NCBI GenBank assembly: GCA_022496805.1
Contig: CM040092.1
Span: 379,555-443,554, forward strand
DNA length: 64,000 nt
Direction: 5' to 3'
Origin: Pohlia nutans
Lineage: Eukaryota; Streptophyta; Bryopsida; Bryales; Mniaceae
The translations under genes were made by a program, and so were the position numbers. This document shows, one piece after another, positions 1-11,875 of this stretch (the first letter of the stretch is position 1; the number at the start of each line of letters is the position of its first letter). The notes beneath the pieces were generated by a model. The model saw nothing but the letters and a program-made list of their open reading frames with translations. It had not been told where the DNA came from and ran no database searches.

Positions 1-280
1 TAAAAAGATTGTGGATGTAAAAAAATGAATGTAAAAAAGAGATATAATAAGATTACAAATGTAAAAAAGAAATCTATGTGGATGTAAAAGACAATGGATG
101 TAAAATACAAAAAATGTATAAAGGTGGATATGAAAATGCGAATGTAAAAAGATTGCAAATTTAAAAAGACTGCGGATGTAGAATGGCGGATGTAGAAAGA
201 ATTTGAATGTAGAAAGACTGCGGATATAGAAAGACTGTGGATTTAGAAAGACAACAATTGAAAAATGACTGCGGATGAAA
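1..280. repeat. Degenerate minisatellite
   Basis: The stretch repeats a loose 17-22 nt unit of the form GCGGATGTAGAAAGACT / GGATGTAAAAAGATTG about a dozen times with many substitutions. No ORF crosses it. It looks like an old, decayed tandem repeat and is cut by the window edge. Confidence 0.6.
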
Positions 281-1384
281 AACGATTGAGTGAACCGTTC
301 AAACAGTTTACGAACCACAGTAAGGCATTTACTGTGGTATTTAATGATTTTTCATTTGTAGATTCATCAAGTGTCTGGGAGGATTGCAGTTGTCCATGGA
401 AAAATTTGCAAACTTAAAGAGTGGACAAAACTATTTACAACCTATGAATGTTATTCTATATTTGTAGATGAGGCAAGGTGCATACAACCGCATCATCAAG
501 TACGACGGAAGAGTAATAACTAGGTATTGGCATTAGAGATGTTGTCAATAAATACAACAGAAGTGGACTTGTTCAATTACGTGAACGAGAAAATGAAGCG
601 GATACATGATGGAGAACCGTTGTTGATAAGTTTGTTCGGAAAACTATGGAGGGTGCAGTTTCTGCATGTGCAAATTCCATTGTTTTCAAGGTTTTCAAAG
701 TGCTTTCATTGTTGGAAGTATAAGTGTGGGATGGAAGCAATGAACAACACGTTGACCAAGGTGCAGATTAAGAACTTGTTTCTCATCGACATCTACCAAC
801 AAAAGTATGTGATTACTGGTTATTCAAAAGGTCAGCTGTAATAAGCCCTGACCTCTCTATGTGCCTAACAGTCGATGGGATGGAGTAAAACACAATCGTG
901 ATACCAAAGATGAGGCAAATGGAGAAGAACATTGAGTCGCGGATTGTCCAGATTCACTTATGCAGAGTTCTCGTACATCGAATTGGATTGTATGTTGCTG
1001 TATAGATAGACTTGCACTTTAAGCATGATAGCAATCAAGTCATTACAAATGTGATGCATATGGTAGATGACGTGAAACGAAAGAAGGGTGTATTGCCTCC
1101 TACATTGTGAATCTAAGCGTACAACACAACTTGATAAAACAAGAACATCTACATGTTTGGCCTATGTGCTACCTTTATTGAGATTGGCTACTTTCAAGAA
1201 ATAGAACTATGTTTTTTTATAGTATAACATATTCATGAGGACAACAATCAGAAGTTTAGCATTATGTCTCATACATTGAAGTGGTCAAACATTGATTCTT
1301 TAAAGCAACTATTGTAGTTGGTGGAAAAAGGAACGTTGTATAGAAAGTCATTTCTGAGCTCTCGACATTTGGAAAACGTGACAT
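281..1384. other. No recognisable gene; eroded sequence
   Basis: Only short open frames occur here, the longest being 527-841 on the plus strand (104 codons, unrecognised and starting without ATG). Base composition is more balanced than the AT-rich intergenic DNA further right, so this may be decayed coding sequence of a transposon. I see no domain. Confidence 0.3.
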
Positions 1385-1786
1385 TTGGAAAACGTGAGGG
1401 ATTGGAAGGCATTCATTATGCCGAATGTGCTGACGAAAAGTGATACATTGACAAACTTAACATTTCTACATCAAATGAGATTTCACACAGAGAATGGTGC
1501 AACCCAAGTGCAGTTCAAGCATTACATCAAAGATGTATGGGGTCTTATGAAGGGACACTTGTGTTTGCCATCTCTACCTACAAGAGAGGAAAAGACAAAT
1601 CTTGCAAAGTTGTTTGGTACAGACAACAAGGACTTGAAAGCCTTGAGGAAATTCATTGCATACAAGGAGAAGTGTGTACAAAGAATACATCATGTGACGG
1701 AGAACTTAGAGGCAATCGAGGAAGCGCAATGGCTGATAAAATATTTGAAAGATTTTCCTCTCCAGATAGAAGTGATTATACAATAA
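1385..1786 (+). pseudogene. Unidentified eroded ORF fragment
   Basis: The open frame has about 133 codons and a protein-like composition, with charged helical stretches such as REEKTNLAKLF and a lysine/glutamate-rich C-terminus. The frames before and after it are broken, there are no obvious splice sites, and an overlapping frame is open too. It is most likely a remnant of a transposon or duplicated gene. No family was recognised. Confidence 0.25.
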
Positions 1787-2208
1787 CGCTACTATTTTAA
1801 CCTTACGAAGCACATGTGAACAAAGTAGGAGACAATGCAACGATGGAAACAACAACATATGACCAATACGACTAGTAATACAAATGCAGTTGCGTACTTG
1901 ATCATGACAACAATGTCAAACCTAAAGCCTTAATGGTACTTTGAGCCTTGAGGGGCATATGAGCACTTTGATTGTGCGACCGGTCAACGTGTCATAATAT
2001 TGGGCCGAGAGGTGGGGTGACGAATAGACTAAGCAATGGATGCCTAAGGGTATAGGAATGAAATGCACTAATTAGTCAGGACATTGAAATAATAAATGCA
2101 ATGCGGAAATTGGTCAAATCGACTTGCGCAAAAGAAGGGCACCACACAACTTAGTACTAAAATTAGTCTAAAAGTACAAAATACCATGCAATTGCACCAC
2201 ATCGTCCT
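1787..2208. other. Intergenic, nothing recognised
   Basis: No open frame, repeat or conserved motif could be supported here. Confidence 0.4.
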
Positions 2209-2211
2209 ATG

Positions 2212-2513
2212 TACTCAAGATACTCCAAATGGGATCTAAATTGGCAAAAAATGAGCATATGAAGTGAATTTGCAACGTCAATTGAGAATGACAGCACAAA
2301 ACACCACCCCAAATGAGTCTATAAAATGCCGCAATTGCTATGGATCCACACCAAATAACCATGAGTACTCAAAGTACTCAAAATGGAGCCTAAATGGGTG
2401 AAATATTAGCATATGAGGTGAATTTGCAACCTCAATGTGAAATGGCAGCACAATATCTAACCCTAATTGACTCTATAAAATGCCAAGAATGCTCATAAAC
2501 TCCCCACAAACCA
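2212..2513. repeat. Two-copy tandem repeat of about 150 bp
   Basis: A unit beginning around GTACTCAAGATACTCCAAATGG and containing GCATATGARGTGAATTTGCA and GACTCTATAAAATGCC occurs at about 2212-2362 and again at 2363-2513, roughly 80% alike by eye. A third partial start (GGTACTAAGAGTACTTC) follows at 2518. Confidence 0.6.
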
Positions 2514-3018
2514 CTCTGGGTACTAAGAGTACTTCAATATTGAAATTGGTTGATTAAAGTTGAGCAAACAAAGAGAAATCTCAACTCTACTCAACTACCC
2601 ATTCATCTAATTTTTCCACCAATTAGAACTTAGTCCGGTGCAAATTCAGTAGCGCTTCCGCGTCATGCCGCACACCGGGTCTAAAATTTCACAATACTAT
2701 TCAAATCTCCAAAGAAAGGCAATCCTCAAGCAATTTGCAACATAAAACACTTGGAGGAGTCTTCAAAACAAATGCATCAAAAAGCAGTCAAAATTGCTAG
2801 TTCAACACTAGAGTCCTAGAAACTCTCTTACACTTTAATAATTCAAATTTCAATCAAAATAATGCAAATTGGGAAAAACAAAGGTGGTGAGATCCTCCCT
2901 CCTTAATATCACATTGTTGAATTTCGTAATATCATGTTGTGAAGGTAGGGGTGGTCCAATGCGGCAAATTCCTCTTCACCTATGCAAGTATTTTAAGCCG
3001 TTGTGATCGGGATGTGTC
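2514..3018. other. Intergenic, nothing recognised
   Basis: AT-rich unique-looking sequence with no ORF above background and no clear repeat. Confidence 0.4.
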
Positions 3019-3697
3019 CACTATTAGAGAAATGGGGTTCCTAACCCGCACAAAATCAACAGAAATTTTGTTGGTTCTGTGCGGGTTAGGAACAGTTGAT
3101 TCCGGAAAATCAACAGGAACTTCTTGGTTCCAAGAGGAAAATCAACAGGAACTTGTTGATTCCAAGAGAAAACTTGTTGGTTTTGTGCAGATGACTAAAT
3201 GTTTGCTACGTTAAACCCATTCTCTGTTGGTTCCAACAGATGTGTCTTGGTTTTGTCTTGGTTTTTACGCACTCTCTAGTAGTGGTCCTTTTCGATCATC
3301 TATGAGTGCACACCTTCCTGATTCATTCTAGAGCTCTCCACTTGGTTTTGCAATAAAACTCCGGTCCTTGAACTGCATTGTCTTCCATGAGCACTCCCTC
3401 GTCATCGCTAGCTCTCCTAGACACATTAAATTCTTCAATCACGTCGTCCTCAATTGCTTAGACCACTACTAGAGAGTGCGTAAAAACCAAGACAAAACCA
3501 AGACACATCTGTTGGAACCAACAGAGAATGGGTTTAACGTAGCAAACATTTAGTCATCTGCACAGAACCAACAAGTTTTCTCTTGGAACCAACAAGTTCC
3601 TGTTGATTTTCCGGAATCAACTGTTCCTAACCCGCACAGAACCAACAGAATTTCTGTTGATTTTGTGCGGGTTAGGAACCCCATTTCTCTAGTAGTG
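3019..3697. mobile_element. Fold-back CACTA-like element
   Basis: The two halves are near-perfect inverted copies. 3019-3285 begins CACTATTAGAGAAATGGGG, and 3463-3697 ends CCCCATTTCTCTAGTAGTG. The arms of about 235-265 bp carry the same internal words in reverse (CCTAACCCGCACA, CCAAGACACATCTGTTGG). The short centre (3286-3462) is unique. Termini of the form CACTA...TAGTG fit the CACTA (EnSpm) superfamily, but I cannot show a matching target-site duplication, so the class is inferred from termini only. The element has no coding capacity. Confidence 0.75.
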
Positions 3698-3879
3698 TAA
3701 ATACAACCACATCAAAGATTACCCAAATACACCAATTGCTCTTATTTGCTAAAATATTGTAGATAAAGGTAAAAATAGGAGAAAAGAATACCAAACTCCA
3801 CGTTAATGGTTTGCGGTGGCTTGTGAACCGGTTCGATGGACGATAGAATAAATGATCTATTACATCAAAAACCATAATG

Positions 3880-4020
3880 CACTAGTAGGATTTTGGTCCT
3901 TTATAACTGGTCTTTTGTGGCTTAAATGGTCCACAACGATTTCTTTTCTAAAGAATTGAATCACAAAGGACCATGTAAGTCACAAAGGACTAGTTATAAA
4001 GGACCAAAATCCTACTAGTG
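3880..4020. mobile_element. CACTA-type MITE, 141 bp
   Basis: It begins CACTAGTAGGATTTTGGTCC and ends with the inverse, GGACCAAAATCCTACTAGTG, and the inverted repeat continues for about 30 bp per arm. It is flanked by ATG on both sides (3877-3879 and 4021-4023), matching the 3-bp target duplication typical of CACTA elements. There is no coding capacity. Confidence 0.8.
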
Positions 4021-4180
4021 ATGCCTAGAGGAACATGGACTGAAGTCGTGGACTAAACATCATTTATATGGAGGCAACATACGATCTTTTTCCAGTTTTC
4101 AATCTAGATAGGGGCTTTGAGATGGGATAGTTTGTCTTTAACAGTAAAGCAAGAAGAAGTAAGGGTCGGAGTACCATTCT

Positions 4181-6280
4181 ATGTGGAGAAGGTGATGGAA
4201 TTTGGACAAGGCAAATGGGCAATGAAAATGAAGGTGATATGGGATTAGTCTATTATGATGTGAGGTGTGACAGATGAAGTAGGTTATAAACCACAACGAT
4301 ACAGGAACTGCATGGAAGCATTTTGGGAGCCATCTGGTGGAAGACATGGCTGGGTGAACAGAGAGGATTCTATATTTTGTAGAAAGATTATAGATGTACC
4401 AACAATAACAAGAAGTGAACACTTAAAGGTGAAGTTCATTTCTATACAAGAAGTACAAATTGAGAATCAAGTAACTATTCTCAATGAAGCAAAGCCACAC
4501 ATACTTGAATAGATTGCGTTGTAAGCAAAAGGCATGGATGATGAGTGGATGCATAGCTAGTTAGATCTTTACGAGAATAGAATTGTATATGTTATACAAT
4601 ATATGGTTTTCTATATAAGGTGTTGTGGTATTAAAGGAAAAAATGTGTACTACTATTATAAAATGTAAACAAATACACGATTTTTATGTAACACAAGGAA
4701 TAATTGAATCTTCTTTGTATGTTTGTAGCTCATATCTAAATTCATACAATGTGCTTGTATGATCATTTAAAATTCATGCACAAATAAAGGATTAAGACTT
4801 TGGATGTTTTTAACGATGTCAAAAAAACTTTGTTTTTCAACATTTTTGCAGAACATCATGCAAATTATTTTCTATACCTAATTTTTTTTTAATTTTTAAT
4901 TTTTTTTTTGTGCTCAAATTGGGAAGGTCTGAAAATTGAGTTTGAAGAAAGTCTGATTTAAAACTCAATTCAACCCATAATGCTTTGAGAGATCATTTCT
5001 TGGTTGATGCCCCCTTTTATGAGGTGCCTTAGACTAAAACTTTAAAGATTTGTTTAGATTTTAATTATTTTCTAAAAAAAATCAATTATGCTTTTGAATC
5101 TAATTTGAATCAAATCAATCCAAGTTAAACTCCACTTAGGGGAATTTACAAAAAACAAAACCGCTACACAGTCTTGTCTTACAAGTTTTACTATTTTGAA
5201 AAAGTAATGTTGTTCTTTTGAGTACGTCTATTTTGTTTTACAATTATAACCAATAATACCAAATTTTGAATTCTAAAAATATAAAATGTAATTTTATTGA
5301 TTTTCTAATGTTAAATACTTCTAAATTTTATTAGTGAAGATCTAAAAATATTTTGGGAATTTAGACCGTAAGGAATATTTTTAAAGATTTAAGAATAATA
5401 TAAACTATTTAAAAAGATTCCAAAAGATTCCAAAAGATTCCAAAAGATTCCAAAAATTTCAATTTTACAATATTAAAATATTTTTCATATTTTCCCTATT
5501 TAATATATTACGTCGTTAAATTGATTGTTTTACAACATTAGAATTTTTTTCGTTCTAAACTATGACACTTGTAGTACAAAAACACCCCTGAGAATAAGTA
5601 GTATAATATTATAATATTTTTTAATACTTTCTGTTCTTTATATATATAATATTAACCCTTTGACGCGCCAGCGTCCATATTCTGGACGCTGGATGATTTC
5701 TGACGCGTCCTTTCACCACATATAGTGATGTTTTTCATCCATCCAATTTTTTTAATTCTTGTGCTAGTTGACTACCATTTGTACGATACGGATCTTCAAA
5801 ATAAGATATCGAGAATTTATGAAAAATAGCAATAGTGGTTTATGTCAAGTTTCATTCTTAGTTCAAACATGATTTTTCAAAATAATTAAAATAAAATAAT
5901 GAAAACCATACCATCTTGTAGTGCATGTTATTCCAATTTCATTACAATATTTTTAAAAAATTTAATGTTAACTTTGGATTTTTAATTGAATTTCAAGAGA
6001 AAAATTTGCAAAATCAATTAAAAAATATTAACAATAAATATGATGAATCCAACCGTACAGGTGTTATCTTCCCGCTAACATTTATATCTTTGTTTTGTAC
6101 ATCAACTCCATTTTAATTTTTTATCAAACATTTTATAACGAATATTTGAAAACAGTGTTGAATTGGGACGTTAAAGGGTTAACTACATTATTATATACAA
6201 TAAACTTGTTGACTCTATTTTAAAAGAATTAATCTAAATTTTATATTTTTAAATATATATTTTAATTTTTTTGGTGAAAT
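4181..6280. repeat. 2.1-kb repeat unit, copy 1
   Basis: This unit is repeated with a constant offset of 16,074 at 20255-22354. Reading both copies I found one substitution (G versus A near 4241) and no indel. It contains a TTAA-flanked MITE (5653-6182), four tandem copies of AAAAGATTCC (about 5415-5458) and a short open frame (4267-4512) of unknown meaning. The first 15 bases of the unit recur immediately after it (6281-6295). This implies that copy 2 originally followed directly in tandem and that the LINE later inserted 15 bp into it. The part around 5250-5460 also has a diverged inverted relative near 56620-56850. Confidence 0.9.
5653..6182. mobile_element. TTAA-flanked MITE, piggyBac-like
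   Basis: It starts TTAACCCTTTGACGC and ends GGGACGTTAAAGGGTTAA. The termini are therefore inverted repeats of CCCTTTRACGYCC bounded by TTAA on both sides, the target preference of piggyBac transposons. Just inside the left end is a hairpin: CCAGCGTCC (5668-5676), loop ATATTCT, GGACGCTGG (5684-5692). It has no transposase ORF. Related copies lie at 44456-45008 and 45864 onward, sharing the internal words GTGCTAGTTGACTACCATTT and CTTCAAAATAAGATAT. Confidence 0.8.
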
Positions 6281-6295
6281 ATGTGGAGAAGGTGA
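6281..6295. repeat. LINE target-site duplication, left copy
   Basis: ATGTGGAGAAGGTGA occurs here and again at 20255-20269, flanking the LINE. The right copy is the first 15 bases of the second 2.1-kb unit. Confidence 0.85.
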
Positions 6296-8164
6296 ACGAT
6301 GGAAGGCTGAAACGCTCCGCGTTTAGTGGTGGGAGGAGTGAACGATCTGGGAGTTAGCCGCAGTAGCTCTGCGGACGCTCTTCAACGAAGATGTTGTCTG
6401 TGATTTATATCTGGGTGTCAAGCTCAAGCAATGTGTGTCTAGAGGCGTGCTGGGGCGTCGTTTGTAATGTGAGAGGTGGCATAGACAAGCTGGGGTCTGA
6501 TTTCACAGATCTGGACAGATAGTGAGATTTAACTAAGAAGAGTTGGCTTCTTAGAGTGATAATGTTGGATCACAATAGATGAGTGTTGCATCGGGAAGGA
6601 ATAGTAGGCTGGGCTACTTTTACACCTCTTCTCATTACAACTAGAACAACACATTGCTTGACTTACAACAGATCCGTGATCTACTGACAACATCTTAGTC
6701 CAGATCTGAAACTCCTCGAGCTGCACCAACGCTACCGAAATGATCCAAAAACATTGATCCAGACTTGCATTTCTTCTCACAATTTTGTACATGTTCACTC
6801 TAGATCTACTACTACTCTTGTCGATGTTTATCTACATACTAACTACTCTTGTGAAGTATACACAGACACAACGCACCAAGGCAAAGCGCTGCAGTACCAC
6901 ATATGGACACAAAGCTGTTTAGTGACCGAACCGTGCAACAAATACCCTGCTAGAAGCTCGTCGCAGCATTAGAACCAGGAACAACAACCTCTCCAACCAC
7001 CACCAACAAAAGCCGCTTCAACACTACCGCTCCAACTCTGCAACCGTCAATCACAACATCCCATAATCAACAAATTTCATTGCTACTGTAAGTTCACCTC
7101 TCCCCAACACTCATTGTTTCCCAAACATGACTGGATCCTATATACCAGTAGCAATTGTGTTTGCAAAACACAAAATGCAGAGCCGGAATCTCTGCATCAC
7201 AGCAGGCTTCTGCTATTGAAATCTAACTATTTCTCTTACGACCGAACCCACATCATCATAGTCATCGACAACCGCATGAATCACAATGAGAAATTCCAAG
7301 ATTGCTTAGCGCAAAGCTCGAAGATGAATGACACAGAGACAAGCAACAGGAGATCCAAAGGAGAAGCAAGGATTACCGAACAAATCCAGCACGGGATGCA
7401 AAGTGCCGGAGCTGCAGCAGTCAGGTCCAGCATTACACCAAGGAGACCGGACACAGCAAACGGGATCTGCAGCCTGCGACAACAACCATACCAATCATCG
7501 TGTGCACCATCTGTGAGCAGCGCAGGCCAAGATGACGACACCACCGACACAGCAGGGCGCAAGGTAATGTGCTTCGAAACCCTAATTCTAACAAAAACAG
7601 GGGAAGTGCATTTCGGCACTTACAGTAACGCAGCCCCAACCAAAGACGCCACCGAATCTGCAAAGGTCGACTCCAACGTGCTTGCTCGCCCAGCAATCGC
7701 AACAATCAGATTTGTGCGTGCAAGCCCAGCAATCGTGCGTACTCACCCAGGGCAACTCAAACGTACGTGCGTGCTCACCCAGGGCAACTCAAACGTACGT
7801 GCGTGCTCACCCAGGACGTGCAACAATCGCGGCAATCGTGCGTGCTCACCAAGGACGACTCCAAAGTGCTCTGCTTGTCCAGCAATCGCCCAGCTATCCC
7901 AACAATCGCAGCAATCGGCAGCAACAGCCCGCCGTCACATGCCCGAGACAAGAAAAAGGAGCTAACAGATCCATGTACTACTGAGTGGGAAATTCAGTGG
8001 AATAATTTGCTGGCCGTGGAGGAAGCGAGCGGGCAGCCTTCAAAAGAGGTCCTCCTTCACCTCCGAAACTCCTCAAAACAGTTTACTCACGTTGTATCAT
8101 GCAACCCTCCAAATGGTTCTGAGACCCCTCAAGCCACCGAAATCTACCGGGCCGTTGAGCAACA
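6296..8164 (+). other. LINE 5' untranslated region
   Basis: The 5' region has mixed composition and short overlapping open frames in several phases but no recognisable domain. The open frame at 7114-7965 spans a 32-bp tandem repeat and is probably open by composition only. I see no clear internal promoter motif by eye. Confidence 0.5.
7735..7818. repeat. 32-bp tandem repeat inside the LINE 5' region
   Basis: The unit GTGCGTRCTCACCCAGGGCA plus CTCAAACGTAC occurs at 7735-7766 and 7767-7798, and partially at 7799-7818. The two full units differ by one base. In one frame it encodes a repeated RAHPGQLKRTCVLTQ-like peptide, but neighbouring frames are open too. Confidence 0.75.
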
Positions 8165-8500
8165 ATGGCGGGCAATTTGTCCAAGTCCGGAAGTTCCACA
8201 GGCCAAGAAACCCCGGAGGTTTCGAAGGAGTCCCAAGTCAAGACCAGTACATGATAATGGAAAGAATGGCAGGAGCAGCCAAGCCGATTCTAGCCGATCG
8301 CTTGCTGAAGATGCTGATACTTCAGGATCTTCCGGACGACAATGGGAAGTACAGGGAGCTCCACCAATTGCAGGGGACGACGGATTTCGGCTGGAAACTT
8401 CTTTAGGCACACAAATCTGGAGCTGTACACCGCTTTTGATCAGCGCACCAAAGAGATTGCAGAGGAGACAAACACCAGAAAACGGGAGAAGGAGCGATAA
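8165..8500 (+). pseudogene. Frameshifted accessory ORF in the LINE 5' region
   Basis: A plausible start ATG at 8165 (MAGNLSKSGSSTGQETPEV) leads into a second frame encoding MERMAGAAKPILADRLLKM and TDFGWKLL, then into a third frame encoding RHTNLELYTAFDQRTKEIA, ending at a TAA (8498-8500). Each segment looks like real protein (helical, charged C-terminus). Two frameshifts, near 8250 and 8406, would join them. No known LINE protein was recognised. It may be an extra ORF of this family or a captured host exon. The longer open frame over the same DNA (7767-9467) has poor protein-like character and is not called. Confidence 0.4.
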
Positions 8501-9504
8501 CTTACAACTGCTTTCGCGCAAGACAGACAGGGGTCGCTCGAGGGCTGGGGTCACCACAGGCAAACGGAACCTGCGTACCAGCCGTAAATGGTCTGCGCCG
8601 GACACCACCAACACGGCAAAAATCAAGATTATACTTCCAAACCCTAGGCTTCAATCGAAGAAAACGTGGAGCAATCAACGGAAAGGCCAGCCAAAAAACA
8701 AGAAGCCGAAAGTTGGAAAAGAACCTTCCAAGACGCCGATACTCCGCCAAGCCCTGCCCACTGCCGAAACTGTCCAAACCACTATAGCATACTTGCCATG
8801 CATGGTCAGATGCTCCTGTCCAAGCTCCACTACAAGCCAAACGCACAGCACAACAACCTTGAATAGGAAAACGTGGCCACACATGGCGCGCGTGTACTGT
8901 TGCATCGGCTCCTTTACAGCCAAGAACGACAAAGATTATCGACTGAAGCCCGACTCCTGCAGCATAGAACGTGGGCACTCAATTATTGCTCTGACGCACT
9001 CTTCAAACGAATTCCAAACTTGGGAAGGCCCAGCTCCGCCCCGCGCTACGTGCCACCACAAAATGCGTACCACCTTGGAAAACAACGCGTCAACATCATC
9101 CAATGCGGCACCAACATCCACACGAACAACCTGCGACTGCTGCAACCAACCCTACATGAAAGCTTATAAGCAGACCAGGCCTCTTCAAACTACTCATCTT
9201 TCTCTTGCCTCACGGAAGCCCTTCACTTTCTATCTTGTAATCTCTATTAGCTTCTCTCAATCTCTCACCACCTTTCAGTTTCAAATAGTTCATTTTGATA
9301 GTCACCATGTCTCTCGCTTGCTCTCTCATTTCCTGCTCAACTGGAGCCTTTCTTTCTGGCTGAATCCGACTCCCATCCCTTACTCATTAGAACTGCAGCA
9401 ACGTAGAAATAAAGATAGGCAGAATTCTTCAACCAGCGCAGCAGACAAGAAGGCGGAGGAGACCTGATGCTGCATCTGTGGTGCCCAAACGAAGAAAGAA
9501 GTGC

Positions 9505-9612
9505 GCCCAAAGAACGAAGCTGATGCTGCAGAGTGCAATGAGGCTGAGGCTGCAGAGAGCAACGAAGCTGCTGCCGCAGAGAACGACGAAGCTGCTGTTG
9601 TAGAGAACAACG
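9505..9612 (+). repeat. Imperfect 30-nt repeats encoding Ala/Glu/Asn
   Basis: Repeats of AACGAAGCTGCTGCYGCAGAG and variants encode a (NEAxAAE)n acidic peptide in the frame of a 237-codon open stretch (9501-10214). They may belong to a disordered part of an ORF0-like protein, or just be a minisatellite. Confidence 0.45.
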
Positions 9613-9687
9613 GACATCGCCAGAGTTGTAGTAACTACAGCAAGCTCTACTTGAAGTGCGAAGGGCTATCAACCCTCATCGAACAAG

Positions 9688-10237
9688 GTACTGTACTCAG
9701 AGTTAACTACTACTTTACTATCTTTTGCATAAACATTAGCATTCCTAAAGCTTATTATGCAAGCTTCATGTTATGCGGCCAAAATACTCTGAATAGGGAG
9801 AAGGCCCTGGTATGGATGTGTAGTGATGGTACAAATATTATTGTTTTAAATATTTTATTAGATGTATGCAATAATTTCTTACATTCAGATGATGCTTGTA
9901 ACCATATTAGTTTGCGTTGCATGGCGTATATAGTTCATGTTAAAATCCATAATAATCGCTCCATTATGTATAAGTATTTCTATAGCATGTATGCCAATTC
10001 GAACACCCTCTTCGTTATAGTAGACACCACCCACATCAATGCCCATTCTTGTATGCTTTGTAAGTTAAAAAATCACCAAACCCCTCGCTGTAAAAACACA
10101 CTTAACATCTTCTCTAAAATCATACTTCGTGCGGCCCCTCAAATTAAGTTGGGGGGAGGAGCAGATTTTGAGGTAAAAGAAGAAATCTTTCAAATCAAAA
10201 CTATAATTTTTTGACAAATTACTCTTGTATTTTCAGA
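9688..10237 (+). other. Intron-like AT-rich stretch ahead of ORF1
   Basis: A donor-like CGAACAAG|GTACTG (junction at 9687/9688) and a strong acceptor-like CTCTTGTATTTTCAG (ending at 10236) bracket sequence that is clearly T-richer than both neighbours. The first ORF1 ATG begins one base after the acceptor. A retained intron in a retrotransposon would be unexpected, so this is a composition and motif observation, not a proven intron. Confidence 0.3.
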
Positions 10238-11875
10238 ATGTCTCAAAGGCACTCTTCCGCCACGTCCGCTTATAAGTACAAAGAGAAACTCTTAGCTTTA
10301 ACGGATGTAGAAAATACGGATATGGAAATGGCTCTCACTCAAAAACGTGCGTCTAATGTCTCACAAGGAACAACAAGCCAAAAGAAGGCTAAGGGCAAGT
10401 CAAACGCGGAAGCTTTGAAACGCCCTCCCTTTTGATTTGGATTCCAAGCAATGAATTGGACTAATAGAGGGAAAGGTTACCCCATGGATACGAAAGAACC
10501 AGTAGCAGTCCTAATTAAGAATGGTATGACCAAAGAAGAGGCTTATCAATGCCAACATTGTGACTCTTGCTTCCCTTTTGTGGTACAAGAGGAATGGCCT
10601 AACAGTAGAGAGGATCTAAAAGATGGGCAACATTTCAATCTAACACAAATCCCCTCTGATGTCAAAGTGGACAAATTTGGTTTTGCCCTTGACTACCAAA
10701 TTGCCATCCACTTTGAGATGGGAGCGGTTTTGTGGGAGAAAGAAACCATCATGACTTTAGCAACTCGTAGGCTCAAAGACATGAACATTCACCTTGGGAA
10801 TGAACTTGGAGAGCCCATGGCTCTAATGTGCTTTCATAAAAGCACAAATTGGAACGGAGTTATCAAACTCCACTTGGAAAAACCCGAAATTGACGGGGTT
10901 GGGCTCCTCCAAGGGCTGCGGCCTTTCATCTTCAAACTTGATGAAGGAAAACTAAAAAGAGGTAAAGTTTGCAAAACGTACGATGCTTTGGCCCTCAACA
11001 ACTTGCTTTCAGTCAAAATCGCTAATGAAGCATTAGAGTTCAAGGAATGGCACGAAATGTATGAAACAATTGTGGTAGAAGGTTTCAAAAGGGGTCTAGA
11101 ATATGAAATCACAAATATTCAAAAGAAGAAGGAAAACACATTTGCTTGGGTAGTTGCTTCTTCACCGGAACAAGCAAAGAAGATGAAAGAACACAAGATA
11201 ACTTATAACAACGAAGTCTTGGAGGGTAAACTAGCGGATCGAACACGTGCAAGTGCGGACGACATTGCAAAGAAGAATGCGGTCATCCTCATTGCCAAGA
11301 ACCTCAACAACGTGAAGAGCATTAAAGAATTAAAGGAGAGCATCGGAGAATACATGGGGCCCAAGAACGTGGTGAACTACTTCTTCAAGTTGGATGACAA
11401 ATACGGGAAGCATCTTGGATCTTGCAACATCCAATGCTTGAATGCAACAGTGTATAAGCAGCATGTTAAGAAGTCGGCCAAGATCCTAGGAAAGTATGTA
11501 GAATTTACACCGCACCCTAGAAGTCTTGATGGTGCAAATGCTCCAAGTGCATTAGAGCTTACTAGACTAGGGTTCAGTGATGTTAACACTGCCCTAGCAA
11601 ACAGTATAGAAGCACTCACAAACATCCCACTACAAGAGAAGCCACAAAAAGACTTCTCAAAAGAACTTGCAGTGATAAGAGAAGAGATGTCAACCCTAAA
11701 AGAAGACCTAAGGAGCGAGCAAAAGCAAGTCGCCGAAAGGGTGGTGGAGAAATCTTCATCTAGCTTGAGGTCACAAATGACCATTCTCAAAAGACAACTA
11801 GCCACAACAATGGCATGTTTGGAGAATGCTACCTCCTCCACAACCAACAATGAAGAAATGGACACGTCAAACTAG
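10238..11875 (+). pseudogene. LINE ORF1 protein (one nonsense codon)
   Basis: ORF1 probably starts at ATG 10238 (MSQRHSSATSAYKYKEK), is broken by a TGA at 10433-10435, and continues in the same frame from ATG 10451 to TAG 11875, about 545 codons in all. The N-terminus is basic and Lys/Ser-rich. A small cysteine cluster (CQHCDSC) follows near residue 35 of the 474-residue second part. A central stretch (ILIAKNLNNVKSIKELKESI to GKYVEFTPHP) has the beta-alpha spacing expected of an RRM-like fold, as in many LINE ORF1 proteins. The C-terminus (KELAVIREEMSTLKEDL onward) is a predicted coiled coil. By family knowledge ORF1 would bind element RNA and oligomerise. The RRM call is inference. Codon composition is less A/C-skewed than ORF2. 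Confidence 0.65.

Noticed and set aside
4267..4512. 81-codon ORF in the 2.1-kb repeat as a gene
   Set aside because: It appears twice only because the unit is duplicated. There is no domain, and the opposite strand is open as well.
7767..9467. 566-codon open frame as a real protein
   Set aside because: It runs through a tandem repeat, uses no recognisable domain, and overlaps better protein-like segments in other frames. It is probably open because of low T content.
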